From positions 132,498,295-132,562,294 of the forward strand of contig CM060977.1 in NCBI GenBank assembly GCA_030765065.1: a DNA stretch of 64,000 nucleotides. The letters run 5' to 3'. This document shows, piece by piece, positions 1 through 10,660 of the stretch (positions are counted from its first letter, which is position 1; every line of letters starts with the position of its first letter). The stretch is from Deroplatys truncata (Eukaryota; Arthropoda; Insecta; Mantodea; Mantidae). Below the pieces are notes generated by a model. The model ran no database searches. It saw nothing but the letters and a program-made list of their open reading frames with translations, and was not told where the DNA came from. A program made the position numbers and the translations under genes.

Positions 1-192
1 GGCCAATAACATGGAACGACGTCTTGAGTTGTGCCTTATGCAGGATAGAGGACATTATCAACATTTGTTGTAGAGGTAAATAATGTCCCAAAATTCCTCT
101 GCATTTCAGGTATAATAAATTGTCGCTAGCATAACTCGTTTTGAAACAATTAAAGAAATAAATGTGTCAGTTCTTCATAAACCACCCTGTAC

Positions 193-340
193 AAAACATT
201 AGCAAGATCTATACTTTGCTTTGGTAGTGAGGCATGGACTTTAAGGATGGGATAAAAAAGCGCTAGTGAACTGAGGTTCATGAGATACACAGCATGATCC
301 ACCAAGTGGGATTATAAACCTAATGATGGTGTGATATAAC
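193..340 (+). pseudogene. Non-LTR retrotransposon, reverse transcriptase C-terminal fragment
   Basis: Conceptual translation from base 193 gives a segment reading KTLARSILCFGSEAWTLR, then a stop, then an ELRFMRYTA-like stretch. This resembles the region just after the reverse transcriptase domain of insect endonuclease/reverse-transcriptase LINEs, where a LCYGSEAWTLR-type motif is common. Two in-frame stops (near 253 and 301) show the copy is dead. The rest of the element would lie left of the window start or is lost. The clade is not determinable from about 50 residues. Confidence 0.6.
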
Positions 341-420
341 TACACGGAACCAGTCATCAGGTACCTACATACTAGAATAACTGGGCGAATCATTTGGACG
401 CACGAGTTCGGATGGAGTTC

Positions 421-455
421 CCCAAAGCCATGCTTAATTATCGCATGGCTTTGGG
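421..455. repeat. Perfect 12-bp inverted repeat with 11-nt loop
   Basis: Arms CCCAAAGCCATG (421-432) and CATGGCTTTGGG (444-455) are exact reverse complements around an 11-nt AT-rich loop. There is no poly-T tail or promoter context that would make it a terminator or RNA gene. It sits directly before a short tandem duplication. Confidence 0.8.
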
Positions 456-541
456 AAGAGGTCTCTGGGCTTCCATGGAAGCGCTGGACACAAAACTCAA
501 GAGATCTCTGGGCTTCCATGGAAGTGCTGGACACAAAACTC
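456..541. repeat. 43-bp tandem duplication (2 copies)
   Basis: Copy 1 (456-498) and copy 2 (499-541) differ at only a few positions; both contain TCTCTGGGCTTCCATGGAAG with a C/T change just after. The similarity implies a fairly recent local duplication. Confidence 0.85.
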
Positions 542-589
542 GTCTATGAGATCGTAACAGGCCAGTAGGTCTAAGACTTGTACAGAAGT

Positions 590-1291
590 AGAAGAAGAAT
601 ATAAGCATGGAGGCGGGTTAAATCTTCCCTTAACACTGAAACCTTTGAGGTTTATTGTATTATTCTCCTAACTTTATAGTTTTAGTTGAACAGACCTGCT
701 TCTTTAATAAGGAGCAGTAGATTTTTAACTGAATTCTTCCTCTGGGTTTACAATAGTGTGTAGATTATAGCTTTTGCTACTTAAAGCTTTGCATATAAAG
801 ATTATATGAGGGAGAGTTTCGTCTTCTTCACTGCATAGCCTGCATACTGGTCCTTGTTTAAAGATTCCTATTGTATGTAGGTGTTTATCTACAATGTCCG
901 GTTAATAGCCTAGTTATTAGATTTATTTGGATCTATTTAGTTTTAGCACATCTTTAGTAAGCGAAGAGGATATTTTACTCATCATTCGCTTACTGTGCTT
1001 GCATCCTTGTGTTTGAATCTATTGGGAATATGTAATCCCCTCAGCAATGGTTCTTCGAAGAGTACACATTTAAAGGAATACAAAAACAGATACAGCAGAT
1101 CCTTTTCTTGCCAAGGTATCTGCTTTGTCATTGCCTAAGATTCCCTTATGTCCTGGTACCCACCCAAGAGTAACCTTGTGTTTTGCCAGCTGTATAAGGT
1201 TTATTAGGCGGTCCCAGACTAACTTGGATGTCATCTGGTAGTTTGCAATTACTTTAAATGCAGCTGTCGAAGAAACTCCAAATGTTTTCAC
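590..1291 (-). pseudogene. Jockey/I-like non-LTR retrotransposon, RNase H and C-terminal zinc-motif remnant
   Basis: On the minus strand, 1291-1070 encodes a 73-residue stretch containing VTLGWVPGHKGILGNDKAD, the C-terminal RNase H motif of retrotransposons (the GHxGxxGNExAD type). Further downstream (about 910-730) a second stretch reads LLTGHC, then after a one-base frameshift KHLHTIGIF and VCRLCSEEDETLPHIIFIC, the CxxC...H...C motif that follows RNase H in jockey/I-type LINEs. Motif order is as expected, but the frame is broken, so this is a dead 3' fragment. No poly(A) tail was identified. Confidence 0.75.
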
Positions 1292-1530
1292 CTCTGTAGC
1301 CCCCTTTTAGATTCTGATGTAGGTTTCAATTGCATACACCACCACCACCAAAACAAATGCATTTCAGCAGTTTTAGTTGCTGCTATGCAACTTTCCATTC
1401 CTTATATCATAACAATCTGCGCATTACGCTCCATCACGGATTATTTGCAAATGGAATCAGAATAAACATCCAAATCCTCGAAGGCTTTAAAGTTAAATTA
1501 CTGTTCTACAGGGTCCAAGTTCAACAAAGG

Positions 1531-1715
1531 CCAGAACCGTTCTCCCTGACTGAGTTTTTTTTTCCTCAGTCTTCGTAACTGGCAAATCCTGGGGAAGTAT
1601 TCTAAACTTAGGTCTGGAACGACTTCTTTTTCCAATTACTTCATTTCATGTAACGACCACCTGTGGCGCCGTATATGGTGAAACACATAATTAACACTAC
1701 TAAACATAACGTTAA
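1531..1715 (+). repeat. SINE family SA, 5'-truncated copy
   Basis: From ACCGTTCTCCCTGACT onward this matches the body of the complete SA copy at 30070-30330 (same order: TCCTCAGTC, TCATTTCATGTA, then the run ending in TTAA-ACA-CTAC). The tRNA-like head is missing, as expected for 5' truncation during reverse transcription. Confidence 0.7.
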
Positions 1716-2092
1716 ACATGTAAACGTGTTAAACACTACAAAGAACAGGTCCAGCTAATGTAAGACGAAGTAATATTTAATTACTTTACAGGGCAATTAG
1801 GTACTTGTTAGACAAGTACATTTTTGCGTCATATTTTTTTGGGAAACTATAATATTAGCACTAATCTACTTCAGTTTTAAGGTAAAACCACTAAATAATG
1901 TGTAGAGGTATTAAACTCAATATTTTCTGCGAAGTTTTATTTTTTTAAGTTGGATTTAATAAAACGTTATTTATTTATGAAATTGAAGACAATTATCACA
2001 ATAATGGGAGTTGTGGTTCGGCTATTTCTTATTTTATTTATAAAAAGTATGGAGTTAATTTATTATTCTGTTATACAATGTTTATGTTATAA
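1716..2092. other. AT-rich stretch, nothing recognised
   Basis: Strongly AT-rich with short homopolymer runs. No coding, RNA or transposon signature was seen. Confidence 0.6.
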
Positions 2093-2650
2093 TTTGAACA
2101 CAAGCAAAATACTGCAATGAAACGAAAATAAATTAAAGGAAAACAAATGAAGCACTTTACAGAAATAATAATAAATTACCCTTTCACACATGTCGTGTAC
2201 CCATAGGCTAAATTTGGAAAAACTGAATCAGACTGAATTGTCATGCCGGAATGTCATAGCCGGAATTTGAACCACGGATCCTCGATTTACCGTGCCGCTA
2301 CTCTACCTAGTTGATCTATTACGCATGTGTGAAATAACAACTAATAATTATTCATTGATTGACCTAGCAATACTTAACTATGAAGCTCGGAACGATATTT
2401 TAAAAATAGCCATTGGTGTAGGTATGTTATTTCAAAATGAATTTGAGTACACTTTGTATTTTACTGGGAAAAAATTGAATAATTTGAGGAGTTGAGTGTA
2501 CAGGCATGTTGCCACGATGACTCAGTTGGGTAGAGCAGCGGCTCGATAAGCCGAAGATCCGCGGTTCAAATTCCGGCTATGACATTGAATTTTTCAGTCT
2601 GATTCTGTTTTTCCAACTTTAGCCTACACACGGCATGAGTGAAAGAGCAA

Positions 2651-2701
<51 letters not shown>

Positions 2702-2796
2702 GGTTATTATTTCTGTAAAGGGGGTTCTAATTTTTTTTTTTTTTTGCACTTTCATTTATTTTCGCTTCATTGCAGAATATTTTGGTTGTGTTCAAA
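2093..2796 (+). repeat. S1 composite repeat: tRNA-like SINE in inverted pair around a conserved centre
   Basis: The plus arm (2505-2796) has a tRNA-like head (GACTCAGTTGGGTAGAGCAG as box A region, GGTTCAAATTCCGGC as box B) followed by a tail with TTTTTCAGTCTGATTCTG. The minus arm (2330 down to 2093) is a second copy facing the other way, including the same far 3' part (TTCATTGCAG and GTTGTGTTCAA in reverse). The roughly 95 bp just before the plus head (from about GGTATGTTAT at 2421) are also present in the other locus at 57340-57705, so the unit is larger than a simple SINE. Confidence 0.65.
2656..2706. repeat. (ATT)n microsatellite
   Basis: Uninterrupted trinucleotide run inside the plus arm of the S1 composite; the minus arm has only a few ATT units at the equivalent place, so the run expanded after duplication. 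Confidence 0.95.
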
Positions 2797-2810
2797 CTAG
2801 AACGAAAACG

Positions 2811-3217
2811 ACTTCAGAGGCTATTCCCAGAAAATTCAAGATTTAGATTTTATTTGTCATGAAAATACCATACCTTAAATATTTGGAATGTTAAAATCGT
2901 TAGAACAATTTTTAAGAAAATCAATATTTTCGGAAAATGTTCCACGTAAGGGGTAATTTGGGATCAGGGGATTTTCTTGAAAGTCGCATCCTTGGATAAT
3001 GTTGATCCTAAATACCAAGTTTGGTATTTAAACAAATTTTCGTTTTTGAGTTATGCTGTTTACAGGCGCACACATGCACACACTCGGACGTTTTTTTTCT
3101 AAAAAATTATTTTTTGGGCTCGGGGCGCCTCAAAATTTGCGTTGAAATCTAGATATAAAATTTTTAGATGGACTGTAATACTTCCTCTACTTGATGTAGA
3201 TACGTAGTAGACAAAGA
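2811..3217 (-). mobile_element. H element, diverged partial copy
   Basis: Covers the 5' half in Helentron orientation. Recognisable blocks are CTATTCCCAGAAAATTCAAG, the ACCAAGTTTGGT block, a degenerate CA tract (3066-3084), and the 5' terminus TACGTAGTAG with a damaged subterminal repeat (ACAAAG instead of AGAAAG). The 3' half, including the stem-loop end, is absent. Confidence 0.75.
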
Positions 3218-3239
3218 AAATAAAGAGAAAGGGAAAAAA

Positions 3240-3690
3240 GACAGAGAACACAGAATTATTGAATACTACACACTCTGAATAAGAATAAAAAATGAATTAA
3301 ACTGAAATAAAACTACAAATGTAATATTAAATATATTCAGTGACCTGACCTTGCTCTTATGTACCTTATTCACCCTCTTCCGCTCTCCATAGCGGTTAAC
3401 CTGCTTTACCGAATCTTGGCTAGAACTGACTCTTAGTATGCGACACCCAGCGTCCAACATTACATCCAGGTCAGCCTTATTCCCTTACTGGAGTACGATG
3501 CGGTCATAAATATTGCTTTCTTAATAAAGAATGTTCCTCTGCACTCTGCCAGAATATAACTCCATGCTTCCCCTTCATCACAAAGAGGACACATTCTCAC
3601 CCCGGTGTCATCCATTAATTTGTTGCCTTTCCAGACACCCAATCTGAACGTCGCGTAATCGTTGCTTTCTCTTATCTTTTATTATTATTT
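3240..3690 (-). pseudogene. Non-LTR retrotransposon C-terminal fragment with CPLC zinc motif
   Basis: Minus-strand translation of 3642-3460 contains RMCPLCDEGEAWSYILAEC, the CxxC...(H/Y)...C motif near the C-terminus of many insect LINE ORF2 proteins. The usual histidine is tyrosine here. Preceding codons read ATFRLGVWKGNKL, matching the usual RLG context. A stop follows soon after and the downstream stretch looks like a 3' UTR. Only about 60 codons remain. Confidence 0.6.
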
Positions 3691-3715
3691 GTTTATTTTA
3701 AGTTTAACTTTCTTT

Positions 3716-3930
3716 AACCAGGGAGGTCGTATCGGACGATGAATGGATGAAATGGTACTCAAATGACCGAGATCCATAGTGCTTAAAGTTGCCCAACATT
3801 CGTCTTCTCAGGATAAGAGAAACCCCCGGAAAAAAATCTTATCCGGATAGCTCACTCTAACCGAGACTCGAACTCGGACCTCTTGCATGCAAGGCAGACA
3901 CACTACCTCCACACTCAGAGGTGGGTCTTT
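3716..3930 (-). repeat. SINE family SB copy
   Basis: Read on the minus strand it starts with a tRNA-like head (AGTGTGGAGGTAGTGTGTCT, box B GAGTTCGAGTCTCGG) and continues with a body containing GAAGACGAATGTTGGGCAAC and a tail that mentions CATTCATCGTCCGATA. A plus-strand relative lies at 25888-26105 and a tail fragment at 25682-25775. Confidence 0.75.
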
Positions 3931-4056
3931 TTTATTGTAGTTTCGAATAAAAGCAAGATAGGTTAGTTCCTAGTCTCTTTTATTAAGAGTAAATAAAACT
4001 AATTTTATTTTATTTATTGAAATTCTATAAATTGTTAAATACACCTCTGGAAAGTA

Positions 4057-4344
4057 GAATCAAACTCAAAAATCCAATGCCATAGTCGGCCATAACCGGA
4101 ATTTTTCAGTATTATTTTACCTTTCCAAGAATCAGACTCAAATCTTCAGTGCCATAGTCGCCCATAACACGAATTTTTCAGTAAGATTCTATCGTTCCAA
4201 GAATCAGACTCAAAACTTCAGTGCCATAGCAGAACATAGCCGAAGTTTTTCATTCTGATTCTATCTTTCCAAGAAGACTCAAAACTTTAGTAGCATAGTC
4301 GGACATAGCCAGAATTTTTCCTCTGGTTTTACGTTTCCAACCTT
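4057..4344. repeat. Four tandem 72-bp units derived from the S1 tail
   Basis: Units start at 4057, 4129, 4201 and 4273 (exact 72-bp spacing). Each contains GCCATAG(T/C), a CATA(A/G)CC-like block, GAATTTTTCAGT or a variant, and TTCCAA. These blocks match the region around the tRNA-like 3' end and tail of the S1 repeat (2557-2620; 57385-57420). Unit 4 has a 3-bp deletion at its start. The array continues into a normal S1 tail (CCAACCTTGGCTTGTG), so the amplification happened inside an S1 copy. Confidence 0.8.
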
Positions 4345-4820
4345 GGCTTGTGAAATAAAACAATTAATTACAAAATATACTTGTTTCTTTCGTTGTTGCC
4401 ATAATTGTTTAAACACGGTAACTCTTCTTTCTTCTTCTTTATTTTTTAGTATACGGCGGTTAAAGGCTACTGTATCCATTTACTTTCTACTTTAAGCACG
4501 AGCAAGTGAATGTTTAAAGTTAAACAATTTATTTTCTTTTGTTCCTTCATTTAAACATTAAGAACTTTTTCGGCTTTAGTTGATTTAATTAAACATAAAT
4601 CCACGAAAACCTGCCTTAGAACTAAACACTACCAGTAAAATTTGACATAATTTCGGTAATGCTTGGACAGCGAAGAATGAAGGACAAAGTTTAAAAAAAA
4701 AAAAAAACAAACAAACAAACAAAACAAAACATTTCAAGAAATTGAAAGATGCACCACGCCGAAGAAATAAAGCGTAGCTGTTTTCTTTCTAATTTTAAAA
4801 TACGGAACTTCTTGCATTAT
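4345..4820. other. AT-rich stretch with A-rich simple repeat
   Basis: Contains an A-rich (CAAA)n-like run at about 4693-4731. Nothing else recognised. Confidence 0.6.
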
Positions 4821-5731
4821 TCAGGCAGTATTTTTAACACTTAAAAGATTTCAGTCTAATTATATAATATATAAATTCAATAACAGCCCGCCTTAAAGCA
4901 ATATGTCTATGTAACAATATATAAAAAGTGTATATTGCAGTCATTGTATATGTTTATATTATTGTATACATGTTCAATAATGTTATGTGAATGTATTACG
5001 TAATTTAATAATGTAGGAGCTGTGAGAAATAGGTCAAAAGTTGCTAACAATGAGGTAACCTTGAGGCAATAATGAATTTGAAAGTTTAACAATGCTACTT
5101 GTAACTCTTGGAAGCAATAATGTAATTTTTGTGACAGTTTATAAAATAGGCAATCAACAACCAGAAGAAGCTTTAGTTAAATGGAGGTATTCTATTGAAC
5201 TAGGATTAGCCATTCAGACACTAAAATGAAGCAAACATTACAAATTGAGAAGTCAGTTGCTTGTAGACAAGATGCGTCCTCGAGAAATTTAATACGTATT
5301 TTGTGTGAGACAAAAATTAGTTTACGTGTTAAAAAGTGCAAGTAATTAATAAAAAAAAATCTCACAGTTCTCTCTATATCAGTGAAGTGTTATTTATATC
5401 GTGTCAAGCATTAATAAAAGGAGTAAAGTAAAATTATAATCTGTGTAAGGCTACATTCCTCAGTCGCACCACTCCCTGCTAAGACATTCATGTCTCTAAA
5501 AAATATAAATATTGACGCAGCCGAGGCAAACATAAATATATAATATTTAAAGAAACAGTCAAAATTACGAAGTTAATATTTTTTAAACATTTTTGGGGCG
5601 AAGGCTACCGGAAACTTTTTACCATACGTGCGGTTGCAACTACTTCAAGTTCGGATCCCCAACAGTCGAAATATAATACATCTCCTTCAAACTGACTTTC
5701 CATACGTAGCGGCAACAAACCATCTTCTTCA
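4821..5731 (+). mobile_element. Solo LTR, copy 1
   Basis: 911 bp, starting TCAGGCAGTATTTTT (consensus TGAGGCAG, so the first G has mutated) and ending CATCTTCTTCA. It is flanked by the 4-bp direct repeat TTAT (4817-4820 and 5732-5735). Internal features fit a retroviral-type promoter and end: a TATA-like TTTATAAAATAGG (about 5138) and an AATAAA at 5413-5418. The same family occurs at 42248-43180 (minus), 57810-58392 and, diverged, 62680-63537. No internal gag/pol region or second LTR is adjacent, so recombination between LTRs probably removed the body. Superfamily cannot be assigned; 4-bp duplication fits Gypsy or Bel/Pao. Confidence 0.8.
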
Positions 5732-5735
5732 TTAT

Positions 5736-6744
5736 GCAATTTTGTTTTACATTTTTCAAATAAGACAACATCCATACCATATACAGCAAAGAAAGAAATG
5801 AATGTTTACGTTGTAAACCAACTAACATACTCCTAGAATATTAATGAAATAATGAAAGTTGTTAAGACAAATTATTTCACTTGCAGGCATATTTTATTAT
5901 TCAGATTTAGCCGTGGGTATATTTCTTGTATGTGTGAACAATTTTTTCTTTTGTTCGCGTATATCCTGATTTCACCCCCTTCTTCTGCGTTATTCTTCGT
6001 TGTAACGATAATAATCACATTTTGCATTCATTTTCACAAAATGGAAACAGCCAAAATCTGACCACTCAACAGAAACCAAGCCGGAAGAACTGACGGAAGT
6101 GGTAAGCAATTTGCCAACACCAGTTCTTTGACACACCTACATATATCCAAATGAAAACTGATGTAATCTAAATTGTAGCACAGGCAGTATAGCATTGACA
6201 AATTTACGGAAATACTGAAAACCTTAAGAAATAGAAATAAAATATTAAAGGAAGGAGAACAATCACGTTAATGGAAAGAATGTCATCCGTACAGAATAAC
6301 GTAACGATTATGAAATACTCGATTATCCGAAAAAATAAGCACTGATGGTTACCCCATGTGAAGCTCTTCGCGGTCGGCTTCGGAGACAAAGCGCACATTC
6401 TACTGTGGGACGTTACCATCAAGCACGAAATGTCTCACCCACCAGCAAGCGAAAGTGTGCTGCTACCAAACGTCACTTATCTTTAAAAAGTTTTTTTTAT
6501 AATTATATAAAACATAACAGAAAAGTACTTATACAGTATACGATAAGATTGGGAGGAGCGTTTTAAGAGAATTGGGGAAATGTTAGAAAAAAAGAGACGA
6601 GGTGATTATTTTCTATTTCCGAGATTCTGTTATACACTTCGGACGTATTGAATACTATTTTTGGACAATGAGCATTAATATTAATTAAAATATAGCGATA
6701 AATAAATTAATATATTTAATACAAATAACTGTTGTAAGAAAGTC
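5736..6744. other. Unclassified sequence
   Basis: AT-rich. A short less AT-rich island at about 6340-6480 encodes a 73-codon open frame (6345-6566) that I do not recognise. No repeat partner noticed elsewhere in the window. Confidence 0.5.
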
Positions 6745-6912
6745 ACGCTTGGAAGTCATCTGCTATGAGAAATTGTTATGAGAAGCAGTTGAAAGTCGCC
6801 TGCCATGAGAAATTGCTATGAGAAAGAAACACTTGAAAGTCGTCTATTATGAGAAAGTGCTGTGAGAAAAGAACACTTGTAAGTCGTCTGCTATGGGAAA
6901 GGAACAGTTATT
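6745..6912. repeat. Four degenerate tandem units of 40-44 bp
   Basis: Units built around (T/G)GAAAGTC-(G/A)-TCTGC-TATGAGAAA begin near 6749, 6791, 6835 and 6879 (spacing 40-44 bp). Sequence divergence between units shows the array is old. Confidence 0.75.
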
Positions 6913-7319
6913 CAATAGTTCCGTCTACTTCAGCGGAAATAAATAATGTGAGTATATTAAATTTTACAGAAATTGATACTGGGAGTCCAATAACATTTAA
7001 TAATTGTACTAATTGCAATTTTGCATTCAATATTTTAAAACAATTATTTGATTGCGAGTTTCACTTACCACACTTTTTTTGTCCATATGAATATTGCGTT
7101 TTCTTTTGTTTGCATTGCTATAACTTAGATGTGGGATTGTGAACTTGCAAACCGTGACAACTTCGATAAGTACTAGAAATTAGTTTCATGGTCCAAAAAC
7201 ACGTTGTTAATGTACTCATCCTAATCTCAGATGTTCTAGTTTAAGGGAATAAGGTAGTCTGAACACATGGAAATTACATCTTAAGTGAGTTCACTGGTCT
7301 TAACGTTCTCAATGGTTTG
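6913..7319. other. Unclassified; 97-codon open frame not recognised
   Basis: An open frame (6849-7142, plus) starts within the preceding tandem array. Its product is cysteine-rich near the C-terminus and matches no family I know. Probably chance. Confidence 0.4.
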
Positions 7320-7880
7320 ACGCAGCCACACTACGTCCTCCCACAATGAAGCACTACCTTTACCTCACGGTTGCTGCTTGTCTCCTCCCAGTTGGTTCTT
7401 CTTTTGCCACGACTGCTCCAGCATGAAACCTTAACCTCGGGGTATGCGTGGGTGTGTACAGAGGAACACACAAACGCTGTCTTGGAACACTTTTATTCAC
7501 TATTTAAAATAATACTTTAGGTTTGCCGACCACTATTAAATGCATACGAAGTTACTTTGTCTTTACCAAGACCAAAGAATATTAACTACAGCTAAGCGTT
7601 CTACCCTCTAGCATGTTCGCCACCATTCTTCTCCACACGACGAGAATGTCATCCCGCTCTCATCAAGCACTCAGGACAAACTGCCTTTTACCCACGCTGC
7701 ACAAGGAAAAGCAAGCTACTTACTTCCCCTACTCTCCCCTCAAACGCTCGTCACAACACGGCGTCCTGAAGCCTAGAGTGGCCTTCACCAGGCTAAGTGC
7801 AGCTGCACCCATGATTTCCACGAGAAACTGGCTTCAGCTATTTTACCCTTTATACCTGGGGCTGGTCCCTAATTAGCTAA
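7320..7880 (-). mobile_element. Possible LTR-like repeat (minus strand), weak
   Basis: More GC-rich than its surroundings. On the minus strand a TATA-like GGTATAAAGGGTA lies near 7850 and an AATAAA near 7484-7489, about 360 bp apart in the order expected for U3-R-U5. I could not find TG...CA ends or a target-site duplication, and no second copy is visible here. Confidence 0.25.
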
Positions 7881-9747
7881 ACTGTGCCTGTCTGGTCTTT
7901 CTGTCGCTTTTAACAGTCAACAATTTTCCCAATGCTTCTCCTTTTTATACATACACTGAAATTAAATATTTTATTATTTATTTCATATCGCTATCCTTCT
8001 CAGATTATGATAATTATTGCCTTTATAATTCCGGCTTCAGGTTTTTACTGAAATTTTTATGAATTATTCTATAAATCATGACAATTATTTCAAGTGGTTG
8101 TTTGCATTGATAGCTTATGTAGCTGAGTCCGTAAAAATTATTTCATTCAGCAGAAAAATAATAAAATGTACTCTTATAACATGTAAATTCATGTATCTTT
8201 TTCTCTCATGCTACTTGCAATACAGAATTACACATTTGCAAGCTTATTCTTAGTATAATCAGCTTTCTTCTGAACCTCAATTATGTATAACAGTTCATTA
8301 GAAATTGAAAAAAAATGGCAACGCCAAAAAAGTAAAATTGTGGAAAATTTGCAATGATGTTGCTTTCTTAATATCATTAATATGCATTATAAAATTATGA
8401 TTGTGGTTCAGAAAGTTTAGCTATGTATTGTATACGTGTACTGAAAACTTCAGCTCTCTACCTGTCATACTTTCCGAGAAAAAGGTACATAAGTATCCAA
8501 AAATAACGATTTGAGAAAACAATGTAAAGTTTGAATATTAAAATTCTTACACACTTCAGTTCATTCCAAGATCATAATCATCTGCACCTTCATTCCTGGA
8601 TTACTGCCGCTTTTCTGATTGCCTTCTCTTGGTCCTGGTCTCTTTTGTTAATTGCTGAACTGCTCGCTGGGCATGATATCGTCGTTCGTTGTTGAAAGAT
8701 AAAAAAATGTTCTAAAAAGGGGCGTTGCGTGACAGCTTTACTGCAGACTAGCATTTAAATAGTATTTAAATGTCTTAAAAACCTCCTAACCCCCCAAAAG
8801 TATATCTTTTCTGAAACTGGAAATAATAGAGATTTATTTAGTGCCTAAAATAAAAAATGTGATTTTTGACCATTTCAGAGTACCTTGTCCCCTTAAATAG
8901 ATTTGAAATTCTATGAAGTTTTACAATGTATTTGTTACTGCAATAGGTTTGGTTTTCATGCACAAAATTCCACGCACTTCTATCTCTCCCCCTTTCAGCC
9001 CTCTACCTCTCTCTCCAAGCAGAGAGAAAGCACTGCTTGCTAAGTATTGGAAATTTGAGGATAGCTGAATGCTGTATACCTGACCGGTTTGTTCTCAGCG
9101 AAATCCAAATGACCCACACGCTTCAAAGTGAAGTTTTTCGCATGGTTCATTTACCAGGCACCACTTGACTGAAAAGCTGACGTTAGCACTATTCAACAAG
9201 CATGTAAATTTCTTTATTTGGAGAATGTGCTGTGTACAGTGTTCCATTTCTCAGCAAAACAACTCGCTCCGGCTTGCGTATAAAGTATTTATCACATTCT
9301 CTTTTTAATGTAGGCGTGTCCTGTAAATGTAATTTTATTTATTACTTGTGTTAATTCTAACTATAGTTGTTTTATTTCACTGCATTTTTCACCTAACGTT
9401 ACGACTTTGTTATTAATAAGAACAGAGAGATAAAACTTAATAACATGGTGCTGACACTGTAGTGATATCGAGATAACATTCTTGTCTCTCACGCAACGGG
9501 ACCTGGTTCGAGCATTTGTTGGGTCGTTATGTCTGGCTGAGCTTTTTATATCCTTTTTCACTCGGTCTTTAGAATGAATACAGTTTTTAAGATTTTACAT
9601 ATATGAGACTATTTCCATATTTCATTTATTCATCGTCTGGAACTATTTTTCCAGTTGAAAACTGTTATGTTTCTACACACTTTCAAGGTGCCTACATTCT
9701 TTTACGACACAGCTGTACTAGAGCATTATATATCCGTTTATCAGACA
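7881..9747. other. Unclassified AT-rich sequence
   Basis: No repeat family seen elsewhere in the window, no long open frame and no RNA signature. A pyrimidine-rich patch at 8975-9020 and an imperfect CTCTC/GAGAG inverted pair around 9005-9030 are the only visible structures. Confidence 0.5.
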
Positions 9748-9915
9748 TACACTATGTGATCAAAAGTATCATCTTATGTACATTGTGCTGCCACCTACTG
9801 CCTGGTACTCATTATCCGCGACCTCAGTAGTCACTAGACATCGTGAAACAGCAGAATGGGACGCTCCGTGGAACTCATGGACTTCGAACGCGGTCACTTG
9901 TGTCAGAAGTCTGTA
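9748..9915 (+). mobile_element. Tc1-like element, 5' fragment
   Basis: Begins with the inverted-repeat end TACACTATGTGATCAAAAGT and includes the transposase start region (ATGGGACGCTCCGTGGAACT at 9856). About 25 bp just inside the terminal repeat are missing compared with the copies at 28322 and 39306. It stops abruptly in codon ~25 where H-element sequence begins, so it was cut by deletion or by insertion of H DNA. Confidence 0.85.
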
Positions 9916-10660
9916 TTTGACTTTCGCTTAAGGCGTACTATGTTCTCCTTGTTTTGTATTTGCAACGGCAATATAAAAATACAGTAGCCTTTAAGCATAG
10001 ACATGTCTCTTAATAGCTGGTTGCTAGGTGCAGCACCATTCTCTTTGTCACAGATTAAATACTCTTTGTATATCCAAGACAAAAAAAAATGAATAACGAA
10101 TTCCCATTTGAGAAAATAAGTATTAAAAAATTTAAGGGAATAACAAGCAATATCTAGAAAATGGTTCACTCAACAAAAAAAAATGTATATGACATAAATT
10201 GTGTATTTTAACACGATCTACATTTTTTGTGTAGTAAAATTTTGTCTATCTCTTATGGTTTACCAATTATGCAAAAGTCGTTCACAATGAAGAATACTTT
10301 TGGAGACATTACCAGCAAATTCAAGATATACATTTTATTTGTCATGAAAGTATCTTAAATATATGATATTTTAATCAAATCTTTAGAGCCATTTTTGAGA
10401 AAATTGAAATTTTCGAAAAATGTTCCATGTAAAGGGTAATCTGGGGTGGGGGGATTTTCTTGAAAACCTTCGTGACGCATCTCTGGAAGATACTGAACCT
10501 AAATATCAAGTTTGGTGTTTATCCGACTGTTCGTTTCTGAGTTATGCTGTTCGCAGGCACACACACAGACACACACAATGCTTTATGCATTCAGGGGGTC
10601 TCAAAACATGTATTTCCTGTGAAATCTTGGTATCGAATTTTTGGGTGGAATGCAATACTT
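9916..10660 (-). mobile_element. H element, truncated, with a small inverted piece at its 3' side
   Basis: From about 9964 this is a minus-orientation H copy of the subtype also seen at 43440 (CAGTAGCCTTTAAGCA, GCTGGTTGCTAGGTGC). It runs to GGAATGCAATACTT and lacks the 5' subterminal repeat. The first 45 bp (9916-9960, TTTGACTTTCGCTTAAGGCG) match the H body in the opposite orientation, marking a local inversion. The CA tract is short and interrupted (10555-10577). Confidence 0.8.

Noticed and set aside
421..455. Rho-independent terminator
   Set aside because: Perfect stem but no T-tract, and the context is eukaryotic repeat DNA.
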